DNA of 64,000 bases from Scleroderma bovista (Eukaryota; Basidiomycota; Agaricomycetes; Boletales; Sclerodermataceae), in NCBI GenBank assembly GCA_037178675.1, contig JAYMGJ010000281.1:173289-237288 (forward strand), in the 5' to 3' direction. The notes beneath the pieces are model-generated. The model saw nothing but the letters and a program-made list of their open reading frames with translations. It ran no database searches and was not told the DNA's origin. Of the stretch, positions 37,367-47,830 are shown in pieces (the stretch's first letter is position 1; every line of letters starts with the position of its first letter). Made by a program: the position numbers and the translations under genes.

Positions 37367-38458
37367 GAGAAATCGAGGTGAAGATTACACAGACCGGGGC
37401 GACTGTAGCGCGGTTGGGGGTACTCGTCAATCGATGTGGTAGTGTTGTGAAGGGAGTGTGCGAGTTCGTCCCCTTAGTTATAGTTCTGCGACTCCAAATG
37501 CAATGGCTATGCGAGCATTTCACGTTGACGCAGTGATCGAGACAAGGATTGGCGTGTCGTGCTTCTCTGGGGGGTCAAAATACCAGATTAGGAAGCATCC
37601 CCCTCTTTTCAGTCATGCTTGTGCTCCACCATCCCACTGCCTCTACTCGTGTCTCCATACCTGCGGTGACGTCAACAAGCTTGCGTCGAGCACCGCCATA
37701 CCTCGAAGGAACACATGTGGTTGATACTGGACAGAACTACTACCCTGGATTGAAGCTCCATGGTTCTTCTGCCCTTCGGTGTCGCGATGTAATCCACGCG
37801 ACAGTACATCATCGTCCGATACGCCATGTGAGCCAGTCTCAGATCAGTACTGTTCTGCACGTGTATTCCACCTTTTGGACTTGCCCAAGCATGTCGCATG
37901 ATAGACTTCATGCTATCGTATGACTGGGAACATCAGCTCGACAATGAGTACATGGCTGCGTGAGCATACATTGCTCGATTTTTTATTTCTAACTGCCATA
38001 TTCTTCTCCGCGTGTTGATACCCCGCACCGTAACAGGAAACGGTTCGTGGTCAAGAGCCGTGTACCTCGGACGGATCGCGTGCTTAAATTTCCCCTATTC
38101 CACGTAGCGGTCACTTGATCAAGCGGGTAACTATATTGCAAAACGCCGTGGGATTGTCCAGACACGCTAGAGATGAGCCATGCCTGTCGACGAGCGTTCG
38201 TCTCGAGGTGGAACATCGGAAGTGAAACGATCTGTTGCGTTCATGTTTGATAACATGTCGTCATAGCAGGACTTACAGTATACAGCGCCTCGATGCATAA
38301 AAGAAACAACCAATCGCCCGCTACAATACCGTCGCTTCAGAGTGTATGCTACTAATTGATGTATGCAGTAAGATATTATTACCTACATCTATGAGAATAA
38401 ATTGCAGTGTCAAGTCCTTGCGAGTCATATGCGTGAATGTGGTATCATAATAAGAATG
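37367..38458. other. Intergenic, no gene seen
   Basis: Spacer between copies B and C; short frames only. Confidence 0.45.
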
Positions 38459-39511
38459 TTATACGAATGACGATATCCACGATATCACCATTCCCAGTAG
38501 TATAAGCCCCGGTATTGACGGTACCGCGAACAGGGCAGGAAGTGCACCATCGACGAGCGGAACAGACAACCCGATCGTCTGGTTCAGACACTCGAGCAAC
38601 TTCGTGTCGATATTTGGCGGAAGTGGTGTATCTGGCATACTTTCGTTGCTGCTGAACGTCGCAGAATTATTGTACCCGTCCAGCGTGAGCACAGTACTGC
38701 TCGCGCGGTAGTACTGTATCGCCTGTTCTGGTTGAGGTGCATTCGGCGAGCTCGCATTGAATGGGAAAGGTGACGTCGAGCTGGACTTGGACAGGAATGT
38801 AGAGCAGTTGGTGGTGACTGTGAAAATAAGAGATGAGACTGTGGTGTTGTCGGATAAGACGTGGAATGTGGTGTTTGGACTTGAGTTATTGGAGATGAAC
38901 GTGGCTTCCATGAGTGGGCCACCGAAACGCGTCGTGTTGAACGAGTCGCCGTACTAAGCACGATCGCTTTTGTAAGGACAAAGAGATGAATGGATGGAAG
39001 TGACTCACCTCTGCACCACTGAGGTGCGATTGGGAGTGTGCGGCATTGCTTGACCACACGACAGGCCAGAACCAGAAGGGAAAAGGTCGACCTAAAACAC
39101 CACGTCCTCCAATACCGGGATATCCACTCCCATACGCCCTTCGCATCCATTCAGACCAGAAAAGCAATCAAGCCAACATCAGACGTACTTTGTTCCGAAA
39201 ACCTGGTCGCGGGTTGCGCCACCAGCACTGCGTCCTGCAAACGGTTGGCCAGCGGGAATGATGATGGGCTTGCCTCCACCATAACCGTAGGCAGTTGCGC
39301 TGCTCTTTCCAAGCGAGGAGCCTCCGCCTGGAAGGGGAGCCTTTGATTTCTTGCCTCCTCCGCTCCCGCCACTGTTCTTCGACGAGCCCCCTTTTCCGCC
39401 TTTACCTCCTGAACCTTTACCGCCACCCCCGGAGCCCTTTCCTCCGCCACCTCCTTTCCGTCGCTCGAGGCGTCTGCGGGAGCGGGACTCCGAGAAGAGG
39501 GGAATGTACAT
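38459..39511 (-). CDS. Gly-rich, C-terminally anchored protein, tandem copy C
   Basis: Exons 39511-39189, 39138-39009 and 38953-38459. N-terminus MYIPLFSESRSRRRLERRKG, a Gly/Lys linker, IPAGQPFAGRSAGGATR, AYGSGYPGIGGRGVLGRP, FPFWFWPVVWS, then YGDSFNTTRFGGP, HVLSDNTTVSSLIFTV, YYRASSTVLTLDGYNNSATF and a hydrophobic tail (GLILLGMVISWISSFV). All three copies share intron positions, so they arose by tandem duplication after intron gain. The Gly linker length differs most. Function unknown; a cell-surface role is a guess from the C-terminal anchor and likely N-glycosylation sites. Confidence 0.75.
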
Positions 39512-40494
39512 GAGACGAAGTGGGTATGATTGTGTGCGAGAACATGGCCCTGTGTCTGGCAGATTTATGTGCTGCAAGCATCCACTTCGAATTCCTCCAG
39601 TGGATTGCCATATCAGGATATGAGGGGCTGTTCGCTGGAACCCTGTGAACACAGACAAATGACAACGCCTCCTCATGTCCGTCAGGAGATTTCTCTGGGC
39701 AGGCACGGCAATCGACACACTCCTCGCCTTTGAACACCGTGGTCAGCACACTCGAGGGTCCGGCTTGGCTAGGTGAGCCGATATATAGCTCTGTTCGTCG
39801 CCCATGGGGCTCTAGAGGCAACCCACGTCGTTGGGAGACAGTCCGAGCATAACAAACTACAATCCACTCGTTGCTGCGTTCAGCTTACCATGCTTCCAAT
39901 CCTACTAGGTATGGGGAGGATATATGCGACACTCGGACCTAAATGTGCAGGGCCGTAACAAACGTCAAGTAGCGACATAGCGTAGCGGTGAGTGGGACTG
40001 CCCCTCAGGTTCAAGTCCACGAAATATGTCAACACAATCGTAAGGGCCGTCTGCCTTCCACTCATCTTCCAAGACCTCCAAGAGCCTCCGGGTATGATAT
40101 ACCCACCACCTGCTGGTCCCTTCTGGGCTGGTCTACAAAGCACCCATAGTACTAGACTCGATCGTGTGTAAAGTCGATGAGCGAGTGGAGACAGTTACAG
40201 GTAAGTGCTACAAAAGTACTAGTATGAGTGCAAGGGAACAAGGTCACACTCCCGTTGAAATATGTAACCTATTACGCAGAATATCTCACTCCTTGCTACG
40301 CTTCATTCGCGCATAGCAGCGTCGTGAGAGTCTGATTCGGAGTGCACGTCATTGATCCGCAGGATGCCAAACTACGTGACATGTGGTGGCCAGGCTACAC
40401 CACATCACTGGGACTGAATTTTTCCGATAATGCTGTATATGCACTTTGCAATAAGTACCATGTCTAACACGTGACTATCTGACGAGGATAGTCA
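39512..40494. other. Intergenic, no gene seen
   Basis: Upstream region of copy C. A GGTTCAAGTCC word at about 40010 resembles a tRNA B box but has no matching tRNA fold. Confidence 0.45.
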
Positions 40495-41135
40495 TGCATG
40501 GCCTTATAAGTCTTTATAAGGCTTTAAGCTTCACACAAGATTTATAGGTAATGGTAACCTAACACATTATGATAGAGCATGGTAATACACAAACTATCAG
40601 TTCTGTAAGCCCATTCAGTCTATGTCAGATAACACTTGATCACACTTCTCATGTCCTTAAACAAGGACATGATTTATCAGATTGGCTGAACCCTGTATTG
40701 ATCATAAGTTGGATAATGTTATATATGGTTGTATAAGGCTTTGAGCTTGACACAAAAATTATAGGTGATGGCAAGTTAGCCCATCATGATAGGCATGGCA
40801 ATATACATGCTATTCAATAATGACATATATGGCTGTATAAGGCTTTGAGCTTCACACAAAATTTACAGGTGATGGCAAGTCAGGACATCATGATAGGCAT
40901 GGCAATACACATCCTATTGGACAATGACATATGTTGCCATATAGGGCTTTGAGCTTCACACAAAGTTTACAGGTAATGGCAAGTTAGCCCATTATGATAG
41001 GCATGGCAATACACATCCTATTGGATAATGGCATATGTGGCCATATAAGGCTTTGAGCTTCACACAAAGTTTACAGGTAATGGCAAGTTAGCACATTATG
41101 ATAGGCATGGTAATACATATGCATTCATTGAATCT
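40495..41135. repeat. Tandem repeat of about 105 bp, five copies
   Basis: Units share AAGGCTTTGAGCTTCACACA, ACAGGTGATGGCAAGT and ATGATAGGCATGGCAATACA. The leftmost copy (about 40499-40620) is the most divergent and is separated from the rest by unrelated sequence; the three on the right are close to identical. AT-rich and non-coding. The following 41136-41581 shows no gene. Confidence 0.85.
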
Positions 41136-41581
41136 GATACAATGCTCAGTCATGATAACTATTAATATACATAAATCCAATACTGTATAGGCTTAGGAAT
41201 GTACAGCAAGGAGTATTTTATGGTTCACAGATGTATTCTAGCCAGACAATGTACATGGATTGCTACTATGTCATTGTGCTCATTGTCTTCATAAAATTCA
41301 CTATATTGTGACATAGTAAATATATCTTCTTCTTCTGATGTAGACACAAGATGAACATAATGGGCATTTTTTGGCATGAATTTGCACATCTCTTATGTCA
41401 CACATTCATATGACATTTATGTAATCTGTGGCACAATGAATGATGCATAGCCAGATATCAAAAGTGTGCACTTCCAATCCTATATGTAATTTACAGGTGA
41501 CTCAAATTCCGAGTCATAGAGTATACTACTATTTAACTACAAGTACAGAAATTATGCACCGTCATAAGAAAGCCCCTCCGC

Positions 41582-43064
41582 TCACAAACCTTTCTTATGG
41601 AAGGATTTAGCCACGGAAAACCTTTGGATATCCGGGGGACAATATTGTGCAACTCTTTCACGCGTGAAGACCTCTCTGTCAAAGAGGTTAGGCATGGTAA
41701 CTAGGATTGCGATGACTCACCGGTTCCACCAGATTAGTAGGTCTCGAATAAATTTTTTCTCTTGTGGGGTTTCGGTATTCTCGAAAAAATCAACGATGTT
41801 GTTATAAAAGGCATCGTAATCAAATTCCCCATCAATTATCCGCCAGCTTCCGCAGCTCGACAAGGCAAAATGAAGCTTGAATACTAGGATCAGTACCTAT
41901 ATCGTATCCCTGATAGACGATGGGAAGCATACCTGAACAGCGATATAAGCAATTGCACGGGGTGAGACAGACTTCATTCCAACCAATGCGGCCACGTGAG
42001 CTCGCGTGCGACGGTCGGAAGATCCCTGATTCTTCTTACGTCCACTTTCAACCTTCTTGGATACTGAACTAGGAGATGTGAAGATGGACTTGAAGGCCTT
42101 TGTGTGCGTAAGTTAATATACCACAATGATAGATGATCGGTGAACCTTAACCAGAAGCGAGCCCTTAAACAAACCGTTGCTGGGATTGTTCGCATCGTAT
42201 ATTCCACCTTCGTACAGGAATGAGGGCCAGGAGTATTCTGTGACGACAAAATCTGGATGATAATCACGAATTGCCTCCCGTGCGCTATCGAAAATTCGGC
42301 TCATCAAACAAGCTTGAATGATCAGAAATTACTTACGAAGAGTCTTCCCAGTTGTAGTCAACCGGACAGAGTAAACGTCCAGTAAGTTCGTGATCAAACC
42401 CTCGCCCATCTTTTATACCAGGGTCAAGAAGCTCCATGAGTTCAGTACTGTCTGTGGAACGTGGCTTGATCCAGTCTATCACTCTCTCCTTGAGGTGGTT
42501 CGTGTCTTCGGCACGAGCTCAATCAGCACCTTCATCCAGCTGTGGGGGAATAGTAGCTCATACAAATGGTATAACGTATTCCAAAGAACTCACATCATCG
42601 CAAATGGCTGCAAGTTGATGAACGTCCGATTGGGAATCGAATACCCCCCGCAGGAAGGGATGGTAGTGCAACAGTTCGCTGTAGGCACTCATCAAGCGGT
42701 CCTGTCTTAAACGAGCTGTCAGAACAAGATCCTCAATCGTCGCCGGACGGTGGCTTACTCCTTACAGTTAGTTGTGTTTCCATGGTCCTCAACACAGACG
42801 TGTCGGTCGGATTCGTTCACAAGGTCCTGGGCTCAAGCGGTGAGTGATACAACTCTTCGAATGCCACGCCCAGCCCGTATAAAACGGTTTCTGTAACAAA
42901 AGTAAGTCATTGGACCATTGGAATCTATTCCAAAGCTCACGTCGTTCGCTTTGGAGGATGTCGAAGAATGGCAACCTCCTCCCGGAGTGCAGAGATTTGT
43001 CGCCTCATGGCGACATCAGTTATGTCCTGGTCGTGTTCGGACTGGGCTGTTAACGGAGTAGCCA
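41582..43064 (-). pseudogene. DUF6698 protein with premature stop
   Basis: Minus-strand gene starting MATPLTAQSEHDQDITDVAM with a short coiled coil (ISALREEVAILR). Recognised domain blocks: RLRQDRLMSAYSELLHYHP, KERVIDWIKP, GRGFDHELTGRLLCPVDYNW, YSWPSFLYEGGIYDANNPSN, FKSIFTSPSSVSKKVESGRK, RRTRAHVAALVGMKSVSPRA, DYDAFYNNIVDFFENTETP and LLIWWNR, ending KSFHKKGL at 41582. These match DUF6698, an Agaricomycete domain of unknown function. An in-frame TGA (42519-42521) interrupts DEGAD/ARAEDTNHLK, where the family usually has a small residue or Arg. The phase of the first intron (about 42953-42900) is also unclear. I therefore call it a recent pseudogene, less surely than the family. Confidence 0.65.
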
Positions 43065-43755
43065 TGGTAGTTGTAGTACGCGTCTTGCTGAGAATTAAAG
43101 AGTGATATATACCTGCACGGAATCCAGGACCGATGAGCCCTTATGAAAAGTTGGAGCGGCGGTTCCAAAGCTCAGGGTTCGGACGGATCATTCCTCGCAT
43201 GCGCAGGTGTGGCGGAATTCAAGAGAAACTTTAATGGACAGTGAACGGCATGATCACTTTGAAGGCAGAATTAGACACGGTTCCAGGATAGGCTGATCGA
43301 AGGCGTGGCGACGGTGTCCTGAACTCTTAAGTAATCTGCATTCTCGGAGTGGCGCTATGTCAATCATCAAAATATATCAGGACCGTCAGGTGACACCTAG
43401 TCGGCCGTAATCTCATTTCATTTGTATAGCGTAGTTGGCCGTATCCTTATTTCACTTCATTTCATAACTTACCCCTGAAGTTTTTAGTTCGATCCAACCT
43501 CAAAGTTGGGATCTCGAGTGTAAAGTTGACCTTACCTTTCGGTGTAAATTTCTGGAATCCAGAGATCTGGATACTATCTTCATCCAAGTGTGCTTGCATT
43601 CGGATATGGTCCGCAGACATTTCGATAATGTCCTGCGTAACAGAAGGATGAAGTCCAGAGACTCATCAACGCACACAAAAGCATTTCACAAGTATTATTG
43701 GTGTAAGCAGTAACTATTGCACTCAAATGAATGATACTGATCTTGGAGAAAGTTG
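43065..43755. other. Intergenic between divergent genes
   Basis: Holds the start-side flanks of the DUF6698 gene (minus) and the small protein (plus). No gene or motif recognised. Confidence 0.4.
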
Positions 43756-44067
43756 ATGGCAAATAGATCAGCCCCGACGATTCTTGTCGACGTAGAAATT
43801 ATCACATACCCGTTTGTCCAATACCCAGCTCTGGAAGCGTTCCTTGATCGCCTCGATATCGATGAACCCGGGTGGCATTGGCGAGAAACCTTCTTCTTGC
43901 CTCTACAATGGCTAGGAGTTCACACTCTTGATGATATGACGATCGTATCACCAGAAGCTATATTCGTGTTCTTTGAGCTAAACCCGATTGCGATCATGAA
44001 CTTGTATGTTCATGTAGTGAACACAATCGATGCATTGCACCGCAGCCATGGTATCAGCGGTGCATAA
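43756..44067 (+). CDS. Small helical protein, unknown function
   Basis: A single frame of about 103 codons from ATG 43756 (MANRSAPTILVDVEIITY). The text reads as a folded helical protein: FVQYPALEAFLDRLDIDEPG, HWRETFFLPLQWLGVHTLDD, MTIVSPEAIFVFFELN, ending SHGISGA. The pattern of a loop before LGVHTLDDM and SPEAI is loosely like a SAM-type helical bundle, but I cannot assign it. It may be a short independent gene or the first exon of a longer one; GTAAGT follows at about 44081. Confidence 0.5.
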   Translation: MANRSAPTILVDVEIITYPFVQYPALEAFLDRLDIDEPGWHWRETFFLPLQWLGVHTLDDMTIVSPEAIFVFFELNPIAIMNLYVHVVNTIDALHRSHGISGA

Positions 44068-44627
44068 AGGATCATCATCCAAGGTAAGTCTTATACCTAG
44101 CCAACCTAGTCGTATTGTACTGACGCGAGTTGCAACAGGAAGTAAATATTTAGTAAATGAGAAGAACATGTACTGTACTTTCTTGGAAAAGATTTTGGTT
44201 GTTCACTCTTACGTACAAGCACACAACGATGAGGTGTTTCATTCGAATCAGATGTCGGGACCACTGCGACGTCACCGGCGAGTGTGCAACGTTGGAAGTA
44301 TGACACCAAGGATGAGCAGGTGATCAGGGTGGAATGTTGTACATTGTATGTCAGCCTCTATTCCCGGTCCATACGGCGAAAGCGAAGATCGAACCTAGCA
44401 AGGGCTGTCTTGGGCCGAACTTGGATGTATGGGGACCGACTAACCACACTGTTCCCGATATCAATTAGAGTTAAAAAGAAAGTTGAACCAGCCACACGTA
44501 CATTGATCATCCAACTTTGCAAGATCCGTTCGGAATATACGGGCCGCTGCCCATTTGATCTCGAGTTCAGAAGTCTGAGATGTTCAGTTATAACTCAAAG
44601 AAGAATAGAAAGTACCCAGAACGTGTC
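44068..44627. other. Intergenic, no gene seen
   Basis: Frames here (44030-44323, 44284-44709) overlap others and look accidental. Confidence 0.35.
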
Positions 44628-45537
44628 ATGGGAAAGGAACTTCCGCTTGAGCTTAAACAAGAGATACTTCTCCTTGCCTCGGGCGGAAACAATCATATCC
44701 TCGCCATGATCTTGCGTGTCTGTGGATGGGTTCATGACTGGTGAGTACTTCATCATCATAGATAAATATTAAGTCGATAGAATGACAATGACCAGGATGG
44801 AACCCATGCTTTATGAAAAAGTGATACTTGGGAGTGACAGAGAAGGTCGACGCTTCGTTACATGTCTTCGCCAGCGACGATCCCCACATTCCTTCGCACG
44901 AGGTGCTGTCAAGAGGCTTTGCATGTTTGGCGACATGATGCCAGAGGTGACACTCGAAATCTTGGAGTATTGCACAGGTGTTACTGCCCTTGCGATGTGG
45001 AATCAAAAGGCTTGGGCGCATTCAGAGCGGATGCAAGAATCTGTTGACACACTCCCATTGTTAATGGAGCTATCACTTAACATGTCGTCAATGTTCTTCT
45101 CGACCACCCCTTCATTTGCCAAGCTGGACATGGCACACAGGATCACCCATCTTGAAATCTTAGACGGATGGATTCTCTGGACTAGTACAGTTGGTATCGA
45201 AGAAATGACTCGACTTACTCACCTTGCGCTTGACCTTCACCTCTGGCACACTTGTGCCCAACACATTCGAAAGATCCTCGATCGTTGCTCTGCTCTCAAA
45301 GTTGTACTCCTGCAGGCATTTTGTAGTCGAAGTGAAGCCAATGACTGGCTGGAGGCTCGCGGCATCTACGACATTCGGATTGTCTGGACAGATAATTCGA
45401 CGTGGATTGACTGGGACATTCTTGGTCTTGACAGGGAATCTTGCAACCTCTGGGATGATGCGAGTGAGATAGTTGCATGGCGGTGTAAAAATGATGGTAC
45501 GTACCGATATAACATACAAGATGAAGAATGCCAATGA
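44628..45537 (+). CDS. F-box-like / leucine-rich protein
   Basis: Two exons: 44628-44740 and 44796-45537, joined at a GTGAGT...ACCAG intron inside a Trp codon. The start MGKELPLELKQEILLLAS matches the F-box core (LPxELxxEIL), followed by MILRVCGWVHDW and FARGAVKRLCMFGDMMPEVT. The remainder has Leu-rich strands (LPLLMELSLNMSSMF, ITHLEILDGW, LTHLALDLHLW, CSALKVVLLQAF), as in Agaricomycete F-box-like proteins. Such proteins recruit substrates to SCF ubiquitin ligases; that role here is inferred. About 285 residues, no damage seen. Confidence 0.7.
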
Positions 45538-46181
45538 ATGAATTCAGCCGGTCCATACGATTATCCGACCTGAGTGGGACCATCATTACCGCTGTCTGAT
45601 TTCGATATAAATAAGTGGTACGATTAGCTGAAGCCCGAGCACACTGTAATCCATACAGTACATAGAAAAGCTGTAAAAGTCTTAACTGATGATAGTAGCT
45701 GAGCGTGATCGACTTTCACCTATAACTTGAAAGAATCCAAAACAGTCATGTGTGAATGTCATCGTCGTTGGACGACACTATAGTGGAAGTAGTGGCTGCC
45801 GTTGTCGCGTGGCCGTTGCTGGAGTTTGGAGTGGAAGTGACCGTCGACGGATCGATGCTAGGGCTGTAGGCTGAGGATGGTGGATCGTCGTCATCACCTG
45901 GGGCTGTTGTGATCATTTGTTAGTGGTGTGGTCTGATGCACAATGATCGCCGTTGGCGTGGTGGGCCATGTTGTTGTGACCGCCCTTGAGACTTCGAGAA
46001 AATTCCGAAGTACTGTGATTTGTAAGCACGACACTTCGAAAATGTTTGAAGTCGGCCATGCTAGGTTGTTAAGACTAGATAAATGGTACATTGACACGAT
46101 GCATGCCATACAAGAGTCTGTAACGATACAATATCCTACATGTTACATTCCATGACTGTATCCATACGAACACTTAACATT
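45538..46181. other. Intergenic with possible Ser/Thr-rich exon
   Basis: On the minus strand, 45905-45748 can be read as an acidic Ser/Thr-rich segment (GDDDDPPSSAYSPSID ... SSNDDDIHT then stop) preceded by CCCAG. It might be a last exon of an unrecognised gene; support is weak. Confidence 0.25.
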
Positions 46182-46992
46182 TCAGAGTATTAGTATAGAC
46201 TTTGATCCAGCCTTCGTATTGTCTTTCATAACATCGAGCGTCGTGAGGAGTACCTCCATATTTGTTCCCAACAAATCTTTGACATCACCTCGCAGTGCCT
46301 GAATGGCTTCTGTCTGCTGTCCCGACGAATCTTTGGCATCGCCTCGCAGTCCTTGAAGGGCTTTCACCTCACCTCGCAGTCCTTCGATAGCGTCCGCTTG
46401 CTTTGCCAGTAAATCTTTCAGCTCGCACCGTAATTCGCTGATGACGCCCTCAAGCTTTTGTGAGAGAGACTTCCCTGGTTCCAAGTCAATTTCAAACGGT
46501 GGAAGAAGACGGCGACGCTTGTCCGTATTGGGAACAGACTTTGCAGAGCCTATATTGATAAGATCACGTCCCAAGGGCCGGTGGGGAGTCTTGAAGTCAC
46601 GGTGGATCCTTAGTATTCTAGCATGAAATTAAAGGCCAACTTACATACCTGCGGCAGATCGTCACTGTTTTCTCCTGACCGTTTTCTTTTCAAACCAATC
46701 CTACCGGTCTGTGTGATGGTCAGTAAGCTAATGGTGACTAAATCTCAGAGGACATTACCTTTATCTCTTCATCATCCAAAGTAGGTGGAGTTTCGCCAGG
46801 CGGAAGTTGGGAGCATATCTCATTACCGAACCTATCGCGAACCACGGATCCACGTCGCCGGTAGAATGGGGGCAACTGAACGGATTCTTCTGGCGAGCTC
46901 TCCTGACTATCAGGCGTACCCTTCAAAATCGCTGATTGACCATCATTGTATGATGGCGAACGTGAGTCATTATAGTAGTGAGATCGGGCCAT
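46182..46992 (-). CDS. Coiled-coil protein, unknown function
   Basis: Minus strand, start at 46992 (MARSHYYNDSRSPSYNDG). Exon 1 is polar and acidic (GETPPTLDDEEIK), then a short exon with a basic nuclear-signal-like LKRKRSGEN (about 46710-46660), then a long exon from about 46610 to the stop at 46182. The last exon has a heptad-type coiled coil built from an imperfect repeat of about 20 residues (QALRGDVKDLL, GLRGEVKAL, GLRGDAKDSS with Q-EAI between). The second intron's acceptor phase is not resolved. Family not recognised. Confidence 0.5.
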
Positions 46993-47830
46993 TGAAATCA
47001 GTTGGAATCCTACTGAGATTCAAGGCATGCTCACTATTTGTGCATTCCTCAGAGCATGACTCCAGGCTATACCCTGTCGCGCCCATTGCAAGTTATTGCC
47101 GTCTTCCCTGAAGGCACACATTGATCGACTGCAAAGTAAAATGCTACGACCCCTGTTGAGTATCCGTTTGGTTAAGTGCAACATCGTTTGCTTACCATGG
47201 CTCCGGGATCATCACGAGGGGTGTGGAGACTACCAAAAGCAGTCCAGGGTGAGGCGCCATCCCCCACGAATAACGTCACGAAATGAAATGAACCAAGATT
47301 ACGGCCGACTAAGTAATACGTTACAACAAAGCTCAGGTCAACAAGACCTCGCCGGCACAAAGAGAGGCAAACACACCACAGTGCCAGTGACTCGATGATC
47401 TTGATCACGTCCTTTCATGTTTATGCCCGGTGCCCTACTTTCAACATCACCTTAAGACGTAACTAATATCAGTGCCGGTGTACTGGGCCGCACACCTTTT
47501 GTCTTTTTTGTACTAGCTTTTTCTTCAAACCTTCCCTTTGCGCCGGGTCGTCACCGATGAAGGCGAGCATGCTTTTCTGGCGGTGTAAAAGCGGTACCAG
47601 ACTTTACGGATTCGACCGCCGCCAAGACGTAGATATGCATCTGCCTCACACAGGGCCGTGGCTTACAGCACGGCTCTTGTGATCAAGACCGTTCGCATCG
47701 GGATTTTCCAACGAATGCTCTATCTTTCTGGCTCATTTACTGGGCAGTTGCTGTCTCTCCAATCATCCAACCGATGAAATTACCGTTCCTTCTCGTAGTA
47801 GTCAGTCTGTTCGCTATCGTCGTGTTCCAG
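46993..47830. other. Intergenic upstream of Plavaka 2
   Basis: No gene recognised. An in-frame upstream ATG at 47774 would add a hydrophobic stretch to the transposase, which is unlikely for a DNA-binding protein. Terminal inverted repeats of the Plavaka element were not found by eye. Confidence 0.4.

Noticed and set aside
39970..40025. tRNA-like words (AGCGTAGCGGT, GGTTCAAGTCC)
   Set aside because: The spacing leaves no room for an anticodon arm and the acceptor stem does not pair.
40495..41135. CRISPR-like array
   Set aside because: Repeats are contiguous 105-bp units without unique spacers, and this is a eukaryotic genome.
42789..42840. In-frame TGA in an alternative DUF6698 reading
   Set aside because: A GTATCA...TAAG intron with a CTAAC branch site removes this stretch, so this stop need not be a mutation.
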